Origin: an uncultured Eubacterium sp.
Lineage (GTDB): Bacteria > Bacillota > Clostridia > Peptostreptococcales > Anaerovoracaceae
NCBI GenBank assembly: GCA_937966095.1
Contig: CALCKF010000062.1
Span: 1 to 13,527, forward strand
Reading direction: 5' to 3'
DNA: 13,527 bases
Shown here: piece after piece, positions 7,237 to 13,527 of the stretch
Position numbering within the stretch: position 1 is the stretch's first letter
How the letters are laid out: every line of letters starts with the position of its first letter
The notes under the pieces: generated by a model
What the model was told of the DNA's origin: nothing
The model's database searches: none
What the model saw: only the letters and a program-made list of their open reading frames with translations
Program-made: the position numbers and the translations under genes

Positions 7237-8343
7237 ATGAAATCAACTATAGGAAAAAATTTAAGGATAACCGTCTGGGGAGGCTCTCACGAACCATCTA
7301 TAGGCGTTGATATCACCGGCCTTCCGCAAAACACGAAAATAAATATGGATCAGCTTGCGGACTTCCTGAAAAGACGTGCTCCCGGCAGCAGCTATTTTAC
7401 AACAAAGCGCAGAGAGCCGGATATACCTGTCGTTTTAAACGGTCTTACACAGGATCGATCCGATAGTTGCGATATAATGACTGTGACGGATGATACGGTA
7501 TCTCTGGAAATAAAAAATACCGATACACGTTCTTCTGATTACAAAATGCTCGCTGCGGTCCCCCGTCCCGGTCATGCCGATTATACCGCAAGACTCCGAT
7601 ACGGGGACAGCCTGAATATGTCCGGCGGAGGACCGTTTTCGGCAAGGATGACAGCGCCCCTGTGCATTGCCGGCGGTATAGCGATCCAGATATTAAAACA
7701 GTCAGGGATAAACATAGGGGCTCATATATATTCAATAGGTGATATATACGACACTCCTTTCGATCCTGTGGACATCGAACAGGAGCTTCTGGACAGTCTT
7801 AAAAAGAAGGATCTTTCAGTTATATCCGAAGAAGCTTCTTCTTTAATGAAAAGCGAGATAATGGCTGCAATGTCCTGCTGCGATTCTGTAGGAGGCATAG
7901 TGGAAGTCTGCGCAGTCAATGTCCCCGGAGGTATAGGAGGAGCTATGTATAACGGTCTGGAAAGCATACTTTCCCCGATTTTTTTCGGGATACCTGCTGT
8001 CAAGGGAATAGAGTTCGGAGCAGGTTTTGCGGCTTCCAGAATGAAAGGATCCCAGAACAATGATCCTTTCTATTATGCAGACGGAACCGTCAGGACGCGC
8101 ACCAACAATCATGGAGGCATACTGGGCGGCATAACTACGGGAATGCCGATCATTGCAAGACTGGCATTCAAGCCTACGCCATCCATATCAAAAGAGCAGG
8201 ATTCCGTAGATCTTGAAAAGCATGAAAACACAAAACTGACGATAAAGGGCAGACATGACCCGTGCGTGGCTGTCAGAGCCGTCCCGATAACAGAAGCGGC
8301 TATGGCCCTTGGTATTTTAGATTGTATGATGGAGGTAAGATAA
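7237..8343 (+). CDS. aroC: Chorismate synthase, with divergent signature motifs
   Basis: This 368-residue FMN-dependent enzyme converts EPSP to chorismate, the last common step. Family hallmarks include RRAPG at 46-50, NTDTRSSDY at 94-102, RPGHAD at 110-115 with the catalytic-type His113, NHGGILGGITTG near 291-302, KPTPSI at 312-317 and GRHDPC at 338-343. Several signatures differ from the usual. The first motif, normally GESHG, is GGSHE (residues 15-19, His18 kept). GGRSSARET is GGGPFSARMT. The usual SG...GxTTGxP loop is replaced by a longer segment lacking GxTTG at about residues 68-90. Both His residues remain, so it is probably active. GAGGTG lies just before the start, 3 nt after aroA; its stop overlaps the pheA start by one base (TAATG). 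Confidence 0.93.
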   Translation: MKSTIGKNLRITVWGGSHEPSIGVDITGLPQNTKINMDQLADFLKRRAPGSSYFTTKRREPDIPVVLNGLTQDRSDSCDIMTVTDDTVSLEIKNTDTRSSDYKMLAAVPRPGHADYTARLRYGDSLNMSGGGPFSARMTAPLCIAGGIAIQILKQSGINIGAHIYSIGDIYDTPFDPVDIEQELLDSLKKKDLSVISEEASSLMKSEIMAAMSCCDSVGGIVEVCAVNVPGGIGGAMYNGLESILSPIFFGIPAVKGIEFGAGFAASRMKGSQNNDPFYYADGTVRTRTNNHGGILGGITTGMPIIARLAFKPTPSISKEQDSVDLEKHENTKLTIKGRHDPCVAVRAVPITEAAMALGILDCMMEVR

Positions 8344-9494
8344 TGACAAGCAGAAACCTGGAAGATATGAGAAAATCCATAGACAGCATCGATTCTCAGA
8401 TAACCGATCTGTTCAAAAAGCGTATGGAAACATCGATAGAAATAGCTAAATATAAGAAAGAACACGGTATCCCTATCCTTAACGATACAAGGGAAAAAGA
8501 GGTCCTCCACAAGGTCTCCCAGCAGATCGGCGAGCCTTTTGACGGATATGCCAGACTTCTTTTCAATACGATATTCGATGCCAGCAGATCCTGTCAAAAC
8601 AATTATCTGGCAAGAAAATCCCAGCTGGCAGAGGATATAAAAACCGCTCTGGAGCAAACTCCAAAGATATTTCCCAAGAAAGCAGTAGTGGCATGTCAGG
8701 GTGTCGCCGGTTCGTATTCACAGGCGGCCTGCGAAAAACTTTTTGAAGTTCCCAGCATCATGTATTTTAACAGCTTTGAAGGCGTTTTCAATGCTGTTGA
8801 AAAAGGTCTGTGCCAATACGGTATACTTCCTATCGAAAACAGTTCATATGGATCTGTCGGCGCTGTTTATGATCTGATGCAGAATTACAATTTCCATATA
8901 GTCAGAAGTATTCGTCTGCGTATAAGCCATAATCTGGTCGCAAAAGCAGGAACCAGTCTTTCGGATGTAAAAGAGATTTTTTCTCATGAACAGGCGATCG
9001 GTCAATGCGGTGATTTTCTAAAGTCTCTCAAGGATGTCAAGGTCACTGTATGTGAGAACACCGCTGTTGCAGCTAAAATGGTCGCTGAAAGCGACAGAAA
9101 CGATGTGGCTGCGATCTCATCAAAGGAATGCCTCGATCTTTACGGTCTTGAACTCCTTAAAAAACACATACAGCTCAGTGACAACAATTATACGAGATTC
9201 ATCTGTATCTCGAAAAAGCTTGAGATATATCCGGGATCCAATAAGATCAGCCTGATCCTTTCACTTCCTCATGTCCCACGATCACTTTACCATGCGATCG
9301 CAAAATTCTCAGCCCTCGGCATAAATCTCACTAAGCTTGAATCAAGACCTATACCGGGAAGCGATTTTGAATTCATGTTTTACTTTGATCTGGAGGCTTC
9401 AGTCTATTCTCCGGAGCTGATAAATCTGCTGGGCGAGCTGGAAAACCAGCCTGAGACCTTTGTGTTCCTGGGCTGCTATACGGAAGTGATATAA
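8343..9494 (+). CDS. pheA: Bifunctional chorismate mutase / prephenate dehydratase (P-protein)
   Basis: This 383-residue protein converts chorismate to prephenate and then to phenylpyruvate. Residues 1-90 form an AroQ-type helical chorismate mutase with R10, R27 and K38 in plausible active-site places. The dehydratase follows at about 112-290 with CQGVAGSYSQAA, PIENSSYGSV and the catalytic NYTRF at 282-286. An ACT domain at 300-380 has the Phe-binding ESRP at 333-336. Its other binding motif, usually PGALY or PGSLY, reads PRSLY at 312-316, so the first glycine has become arginine. This could weaken Phe feedback. The start at 8343 overlaps the aroC stop by one base, with GGAGGT upstream. As the only mutase in the operon, it would supply prephenate to TyrA too. 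Confidence 0.95.
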   Translation: MTSRNLEDMRKSIDSIDSQITDLFKKRMETSIEIAKYKKEHGIPILNDTREKEVLHKVSQQIGEPFDGYARLLFNTIFDASRSCQNNYLARKSQLAEDIKTALEQTPKIFPKKAVVACQGVAGSYSQAACEKLFEVPSIMYFNSFEGVFNAVEKGLCQYGILPIENSSYGSVGAVYDLMQNYNFHIVRSIRLRISHNLVAKAGTSLSDVKEIFSHEQAIGQCGDFLKSLKDVKVTVCENTAVAAKMVAESDRNDVAAISSKECLDLYGLELLKKHIQLSDNNYTRFICISKKLEIYPGSNKISLILSLPHVPRSLYHAIAKFSALGINLTKLESRPIPGSDFEFMFYFDLEASVYSPELINLLGELENQPETFVFLGCYTEVI

Positions 9495-10760
9495 ATGAAG
9501 TACGGTCTTATAGGAAAAACTCTGGTGCACAGTTATTCCAAGGAGATCCACGAGGCTCTCGGTCTGTATCGATATGATCTTTTCAGTCTTTCCGAAAATG
9601 AAATGCCCGGCTTCATAAAAGCCCGTGACTTTAACGGGCTGAATGTGACCATACCCTACAAGAAAGACGTGATACCGCTGTGCGATCAGATATCCGGACT
9701 TGCGTGCGAAATCGGAGCAGTTAACACACTGTACTGGGAACCTTCTTTCGACAGTCCTTCACGAAAGCTGACAGGCCACAATACAGACTACGAGGGTTTT
9801 CTGTATGCCGCAAAACAGGCATGTATATCTTTTGAAGGAAGAACGGTGCTGATCCTGGGTACCGGAGGCACTTCTGTGATGGCAAGAAAAGCTGCCGCCG
9901 ACAGAGGCGCCAAAAAGATATATATCGCTTCAAGATCTTCTCGTGGCCATGGATATGTCACATATGAAGATCTGCCTGCAATTGCGGAAAATATAGATGT
10001 GATAGTCAATACTACCCCTGTAGGCACATATCCGAACAACCTTCAGAGTATCATAACGCTGTCGGATTTTCCGGGATGTGAAGCAGTGATCGATGTCATA
10101 TACAACCCTTTCAGGACAAAACTGATTATGGAAGCGGAAAAAGCCGGACTGAAATTTTCCAACGGTCTTCCTATGCTGGTAGCCCAGGCCACTTCCGCAG
10201 CCGGATGGTTTCTGGGTACACCAGGTGCCTTTGAAAACGAAAACGAAAGGATAACCGGATCTCTGTCAAGACAGATGCTGAATATCGTTCTTGCGGGGAT
10301 GCCGGGGAGCGGCAAATCCTCCATAGGTAAGATCCTGTCAAAGCAGACAGGCAGGACCTTTTATGATATGGATGATGAAATAGTAAAAAAAGCCGGTATG
10401 TCCATCCCCGAGATCTTTGAAAAATACGGAGAATCCCGCTTCAGAGAACTGGAAACGGAGACTGCAGCCTTGCTGGGCAAGGAACGCGGACTCATAATAG
10501 CAACCGGCGGAGGCACCGTGCTCAAACAGGAAAACGTGGATGCCCTCAGGCAGAACGGATGCATCGTACATATAAAAAGACCGGTCGAAAAGCTTTGCAC
10601 ATATGGACGACCGCTTTCAAAAGACATGGAGACTCTATACCAGATGGAGAAAATGCGGATGCCTGTTTATGAAGCTGCAGCTGACATGACATTTGACAAC
10701 AGTGCTTCCTGTCCGGAAAATGATCTGGCTGCAAGGCTCGAAAAATTTTTCCGCCTATAG
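9495..10760 (+). CDS. aroE-aroK: Shikimate dehydrogenase - shikimate kinase fusion (AroE-AroK)
   Basis: This 421-residue fusion carries out two consecutive steps: reduction of 3-dehydroshikimate to shikimate, then its phosphorylation. The dehydrogenase part (about 1-245) shows HSYSKEIH at 12-19, NVTIPYK at 50-56 with catalytic Lys56, NTDY at 96-99 with Asp98, the nucleotide loop GTGGTS at 122-127, NTTPVG at 172-177 and Gln231. The kinase part (about 262-421) has the P-loop GMPGSGKSS at 268-276, DMDDEI, GESRFRELE, ATGGGT at 336-341, the lid GRPLS with Arg371-Arg372 region, and RMPVYEAAAD at 388-397. Both parts look complete, with about 15 linker residues and no stop or second ribosome site between them. 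It starts directly after the pheA stop with no gap. Confidence 0.95.
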   Translation: MKYGLIGKTLVHSYSKEIHEALGLYRYDLFSLSENEMPGFIKARDFNGLNVTIPYKKDVIPLCDQISGLACEIGAVNTLYWEPSFDSPSRKLTGHNTDYEGFLYAAKQACISFEGRTVLILGTGGTSVMARKAAADRGAKKIYIASRSSRGHGYVTYEDLPAIAENIDVIVNTTPVGTYPNNLQSIITLSDFPGCEAVIDVIYNPFRTKLIMEAEKAGLKFSNGLPMLVAQATSAAGWFLGTPGAFENENERITGSLSRQMLNIVLAGMPGSGKSSIGKILSKQTGRTFYDMDDEIVKKAGMSIPEIFEKYGESRFRELETETAALLGKERGLIIATGGGTVLKQENVDALRQNGCIVHIKRPVEKLCTYGRPLSKDMETLYQMEKMRMPVYEAAADMTFDNSASCPENDLAARLEKFFRL

Positions 10761-10766
10761 TATAAT
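10738..10766 (+). promoter_or_regulatory. Candidate promoter for the DUF1847 gene
   Basis: TCGAAA (4 of 6 to the -35 consensus) at 10738-10743 is followed after exactly 17 nt by a perfect TATAAT at 10761-10766. The predicted start near 10773 would leave a 13-nt leader containing the ribosome site. The -35 lies inside the last codons of aroE-aroK. Confidence 0.45.
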
Positions 10767-10785
10767 AGTCTTCAGAGGTGTGATC

Positions 10786-11421
10786 ATGAAAAAAGATGAT
10801 GTAAAAAGAAGCTGTATAGACTGTATGGTCAGAAACTGTGACAGCGGAGACAAAATGTATCCTGATTTCTGCCCGACAGCCAGCATGGATGCTGATCTTC
10901 TTCGTAATGCTATGGAATTATATACAGAAAACGAAGAAAACAGCAGAACAATGATTTCCGCCGCAGAAGTGGAATTCGAAAATTACTGTAAGATGACCCG
11001 TATAGAGGAAATAATGGAATTCGCCAAAAAAATCGAGGCCAAAAAGCTGGGGATCGCCACATGCGTAGGTCTGCTTTCAGAAGCGGGAACCGCAGCAAAA
11101 ATTTTCAGAAAACACGGCTTTGAAGTGTTCGGCGCCGCATGCAAAATCGGTGCTCAGCCAAAGACTTCAGTAGGCATAGATAAACGCTGTGAAGCTGTAG
11201 GCAGAAATATATGCAATCCGATATTACAGGCCAAGGTCCTCAATCAGGAAAAAACCGATCTGAATATAGTTATAGGATTATGTGTAGGTCATGACAGTCT
11301 GTTTTACAAATATTCCGATGCTCTGTGCACGACGCTTGTCACTAAAGACAGAGTTCTCGCTCATAATCCTGCTGCGGCTCTGTATCAGGCCAATGCATAT
11401 TATTCGAGACTGCTTAAATAA
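10786..11421 (+). CDS. DUF1847 family Cys-rich putative metal-binding protein
   Basis: This is a 211-residue soluble protein of unknown function that I recognise as DUF1847 (COG4887, annotated as metal binding). It has eleven cysteines. The first four are spaced C10-x2-C13-x4-C18-x10-C29, a likely zinc or iron-sulfur site. Later ones include C68, C93 in IATCVGL, C119, C135, C143, C166 in GLCVGHD and C181, a spread that recurs in the family. No signal peptide or membrane segment is seen. The ATG at 10786 has AGAGGTG upstream; longer in-frame starts lie within aroE-aroK and were rejected. It follows the aro operon by 25 nt without a terminator, so read-through is likely, but a candidate promoter precedes it. 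Any link to aromatic synthesis or to the convergent hcp cluster is unproven. Confidence 0.85.
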   Translation: MKKDDVKRSCIDCMVRNCDSGDKMYPDFCPTASMDADLLRNAMELYTENEENSRTMISAAEVEFENYCKMTRIEEIMEFAKKIEAKKLGIATCVGLLSEAGTAAKIFRKHGFEVFGAACKIGAQPKTSVGIDKRCEAVGRNICNPILQAKVLNQEKTDLNIVIGLCVGHDSLFYKYSDALCTTLVTKDRVLAHNPAAALYQANAYYSRLLK

Positions 11422-11429
11422 ATTATAAC

Positions 11430-11477
11430 AAAAACAGAGCTGTATCATGATCATGATACAGCTCTGTTTTTATTTTT
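11430..11477. terminator. Bidirectional intrinsic terminator between DUF1847 and hcp
   Basis: Positions 11430-11450 are the exact reverse complement of 11451-11471, a perfect 42-bp palindrome. The GC-containing core is CAGAGCTGTATCATGA; the outer ends are runs of A and T. More T residues follow on the plus side to 11477, and a shorter T-run serves the minus strand. It lies between two convergent genes, so one hairpin ends both transcripts. Confidence 0.92.
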
Positions 11478-11484
11478 TACGTTT

Positions 11485-13116
11485 TTATCCAAAAAATATT
11501 TTCATATCATCCTCTACTGTTCCTATCCCTGCTATCCCGAAATTCTTTACAAGAACTTCTGCCACATTAGGACTGAGAAATGCCGGAAGCGTAGGCCCCA
11601 GGTGTATATTTTTCACCCCCAGATAAAGCAGTGCCAGCAGCACTATCACAGCTTTCTGTTCGTACCACGCAATGTTATAAACTATAGGCAGATCATTGAT
11701 ATCCTCCATGCCGAAGATCTCTTTCAGCTTGAGAGCTATTACTGCAAGAGAATATGAATCATTACACTGTCCGGCATCAAGCAGCCGCGGTATCCCTCCT
11801 ATATCTCCAAGCGGAAGTTTATTATACCTGTATTTTGCACATCCGGCAGTAAGGATAACGGTATCGTCCGGCAATGCTTTGGCAAACTCAGTATAATACT
11901 CACGACTCTTCGCCCGGCCGTCACATCCACCCATAACTACGAATTTCTTTATAGCGCCGCTTTTTACTGCATCTACCACCTTGTCTGCAAGAGCAAATAC
12001 CTGTGAATGAGCAAATCCTCCTGTTATCTCGCCTTTTTCTATCTCCTCAGGCGGAGCACATTTCTTTGCATGTCTGATTATTTCAGAAAAATCCTTTTCC
12101 TCGCCAATATCACCGGATATGTGCCTGCACCCGGGATATCCGGCTGCCCCTGTTGTATAGAGCCTGTCCTTATAGCCGTCGCCCGGCGGCACTATACAGT
12201 TTGTAGTCATCAGTACAGGACCGTTGAATGATTCGAATTCCTCTTTCTGTTTCCACCATGCATTGCCGTAATTGCCGACAAAATTAGGATATTTCTTGAA
12301 AGCCGGATAATAATGAGCCGGCAGCATCTCAGAATGAGTATACACATCTACTCCGGTGCCTTGCGTCTGCTCAAGCAGCATCTCCAGATCCCGCAGATCA
12401 TGGCCTGATACAAGTATTCCCGGATTTTTCCCGACTCCGATGTTTACCCTTGTCATCTCAGGGTCGCCATAAGCGGAAGTATTGGCCTTATCCAGCAGGG
12501 CCATACCAGACACTCCGTATTTGCCTGTTTCAAGAGTAAGATCCACAAGATCGTCCACACTAAGACTGTCATCCAGTGTTGCCGCTAGGGCGCGCTGTAT
12601 GAAAGCGTCCACCTCCTGATCCTCCTGAAGAAGTGCATTGGCATGCTTCGTATATGCTGAAAGACCCTTTACTCCATATGTTACGAGTTCTCTCAAGGAA
12701 CGTATATCTTCATTTTCTGTTGACAGAACACCCACTTTGCCGGCCTTCTCATCCCAGTCTCCGGAACCGTCCCATAAAGCCGCTTCCGGCAGCTTGTCGA
12801 TATCCTGAACCTGCCCTATGAGTTTTTTCCTCGCATCAAGTGTCTCTGATATCCGTTTTTTTATGCTTTCTATATCAAAATTAGCGTTAGTGATGGTTGT
12901 AAACAGATTAAAGGTTATCAGATGATTTATATCTTCCGGAATATCTTTCCCTTCTTTTCTAAGAGCTGTAGTCACAGCAGACAGACCTCGGCTGACATAT
13001 ACCAGAAGATCCTGCATGGCAGCCACATCAGGTTTCTTGCCGCATACGCCGGAAACAGTACATCCTTTACAGCCTGCCGTTTCCTGACACTGATAGCAAA
13101 ACATCTTTTTTTCCAT
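11485..13116 (-). CDS. hcp: Hybrid cluster protein (hydroxylamine reductase), class I
   Basis: This 543-residue iron-sulfur protein of anaerobes reduces hydroxylamine in vitro and is linked to NO and nitrosative stress defence. The N-terminal cubane cluster site is complete: C7-x2-C10-x8-C19-x5-C25 in CYQCQETAGCKGC...GVCGK, the spacing of class I proteins. All eight expected ligands of the hybrid 4Fe-2S-2O cluster can be placed: H239 in SGHD, E263 in HSEML, C307 in TNCI, C398 in GGCD, C426 in AGCAK, C451 in GQCND, and E486 and K488 in YEQKA. The start at 13116 is chosen because AAAAGGAG lies 7 nt upstream; the in-frame ATG at 13134 precedes that site. Rubredoxin and ferredoxin genes lie just upstream on the same strand and could supply electrons. 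No hcr reductase gene is adjacent. Confidence 0.97.
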   Translation of the reverse strand: MEKKMFCYQCQETAGCKGCTVSGVCGKKPDVAAMQDLLVYVSRGLSAVTTALRKEGKDIPEDINHLITFNLFTTITNANFDIESIKKRISETLDARKKLIGQVQDIDKLPEAALWDGSGDWDEKAGKVGVLSTENEDIRSLRELVTYGVKGLSAYTKHANALLQEDQEVDAFIQRALAATLDDSLSVDDLVDLTLETGKYGVSGMALLDKANTSAYGDPEMTRVNIGVGKNPGILVSGHDLRDLEMLLEQTQGTGVDVYTHSEMLPAHYYPAFKKYPNFVGNYGNAWWKQKEEFESFNGPVLMTTNCIVPPGDGYKDRLYTTGAAGYPGCRHISGDIGEEKDFSEIIRHAKKCAPPEEIEKGEITGGFAHSQVFALADKVVDAVKSGAIKKFVVMGGCDGRAKSREYYTEFAKALPDDTVILTAGCAKYRYNKLPLGDIGGIPRLLDAGQCNDSYSLAVIALKLKEIFGMEDINDLPIVYNIAWYEQKAVIVLLALLYLGVKNIHLGPTLPAFLSPNVAEVLVKNFGIAGIGTVEDDMKIFFG

Positions 13117-13123
13117 TTCAATA

Positions 13124-13131
13124 CTCCTTTT
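13124..13131 (-). promoter_or_regulatory. Ribosome binding site of hcp, deciding its start
   Basis: Read on the minus strand this is AAAAGGAG, 7 nt before the ATG at 13116. It lies downstream of the alternative ATG at 13134, which therefore lacks a site. Confidence 0.8.
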
Positions 13132-13161
13132 CATAATACAAAACCTGTCCTGTCAGAAAAA

Positions 13162-13317
13162 TCACTCTGTATCGAACTGATCTTTCCCTACGCCGCACAG
13201 AGGGCATTCAAAATCATCACTTACATCGGCCCAAGCCGTACCTGGAGCTATTCCGCCTTCAGGATACCCCTTAGCTTCATCATAAACAAATCCGCATACA
13301 CTGCATACATATTTCAT
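13162..13317 (-). CDS. Rubredoxin
   Basis: This 51-residue one-iron electron carrier is too short for most gene lists. It begins MKYVCSVCGFVYDEAKG and has the two knuckles C5-x2-C8-G and C38-PL-C41-G, with the usual aromatic core residues Tyr12 and Trp29 (GTAWADV) between them. Length and motif order are typical. A perfect AAGGAGG (13326-13332 on the minus strand) sits before the ATG. The gene lies 44 nt before the hcp start and 51 nt after the ferredoxin stop, so the three are probably cotranscribed. It may pass electrons to Hcp or to another oxygen or NO detoxification enzyme; the partner is inferred only from position. Confidence 0.95.
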   Translation of the reverse strand: MKYVCSVCGFVYDEAKGYPEGGIAPGTAWADVSDDFECPLCGVGKDQFDTE

Positions 13318-13368
13318 AATAATTTCCTCCTTATTAATAATTATCCAATACTATTATCACTGCTGATT

Positions 13369-13527
13369 TTATGAGATACCGTCGCTCCATCTGATAGCCC
13401 CCACCGGACATGCCTCAACAGCACTCTGGACACTTTCCCTCTCATCTTCTCCTACTTCCCTGCAGGCTTCCGCTTTACCTTGCTCATTGATCCTGAACAC
13501 ATATTCACACATACTGCAGCAAAGACC
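13369..13527 (-). CDS. 4Fe-4S ferredoxin, C-terminal part
   Basis: The gene enters from the right edge, so its start is outside the window; 52 codons plus the stop are visible. The frame reads GLCCSMCEYVFRINEQGKAE, then an acidic helix (EVGEDERESVQSAVEA) and CPVGAIRW near the end. This is the layout of single-cluster ferredoxins of the Thermotoga/Desulfovibrio kind, where the last cluster cysteine lies in the CP.GAI motif. Two differences are visible: a Cys-Cys pair in the first motif, and Glu rather than Pro after the third cysteine. One further cysteine probably lies just beyond the edge. It is likely the first visible gene of the ferredoxin-rubredoxin-hcp unit and a low-potential electron donor. 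Confidence 0.88.
   Translation of the reverse strand, partial: GLCCSMCEYVFRINEQGKAEACREVGEDERESVQSAVEACPVGAIRWSDGIS

Noticed and set aside
8262..8342. Upstream in-frame start of pheA at 8262
   Set aside because: It overlaps aroC by 82 bases and adds residues with no family match. The ATG at 8343 has GGAGGT upstream and the expected one-base overlap with aroC.
8109..8657. 182-codon minus-strand open frame
   Set aside because: It lies antisense across the aroC/pheA junction, where both plus-strand frames have clear catalytic motifs. It has no recognisable domain.
10693..10785. Upstream in-frame starts of the DUF1847 gene
   Set aside because: They lie within aroE-aroK and its last codons, while the ATG at 10786 follows AGAGGTG and begins at the family's Cys-rich N-terminus.
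12922..13374. 150-codon plus-strand open frame
   Set aside because: It is antisense to the hcp start, rubredoxin and the ferredoxin end, all of which have family motifs and ribosome sites.

Overview
The window looks like a chromosomal segment of an anaerobic Bacillota, most likely a member of Clostridia. The reasons are strong AGGAGG-type ribosome binding sites, many AUA and AGA codons with intermediate GC, a membrane-anchored HtrA protease, the compact clostridial order of aromatic amino acid genes, and an oxygen-sensitive hybrid cluster protein next to rubredoxin and ferredoxin. The genus cannot be fixed from sequence reading alone. No mobile element, CRISPR array, tRNA or rRNA was seen.

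Left part (1-2663): a minus-strand pair, hslO (redox chaperone Hsp33) followed by the start of a DUF1934/YwiB-like gene that runs off the window, is transcribed away from htrA (a DegP/HtrA-type serine protease with one membrane anchor) across a short AT-rich gap.

Centre (2664-10760): an aromatic amino acid operon in the order DAHP synthase, tyrA, aroB, aroA, aroC, pheA, aroE-aroK fusion. Genes are spaced by 10 nt or less and some touch or overlap, so it is probably one transcript. It encodes six of the seven shikimate steps plus the branches to phenylpyruvate and hydroxyphenylpyruvate. Dehydroquinate dehydratase and the aminotransferase are absent. The single chorismate mutase (in PheA) must feed both the Phe and Tyr branches unless another lies elsewhere.

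The most striking element is in the 327-nt gap before the first aro gene. An unannotated 28-codon leader ORF (2791-2877) carries the run YFYFYFTFF. It is followed by a textbook intrinsic terminator (2913-2944) and a mutually exclusive antiterminator pairing (2852-2865 with 2919-2932). This is the architecture of ribosome-mediated transcription attenuation, reading Phe and Tyr supply together. No T-box motif is seen, although T-boxes are the more usual control of such genes in Bacillota.

Right part (10761-13527): a Cys-rich DUF1847 protein follows the operon, with a possible promoter of its own. A perfect 42-bp palindromic bidirectional terminator separates it from a convergent minus-strand redox cluster. 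That cluster, in transcription order, is ferredoxin (partial), rubredoxin and hcp, probably for detoxification of NO, hydroxylamine or related oxidants.
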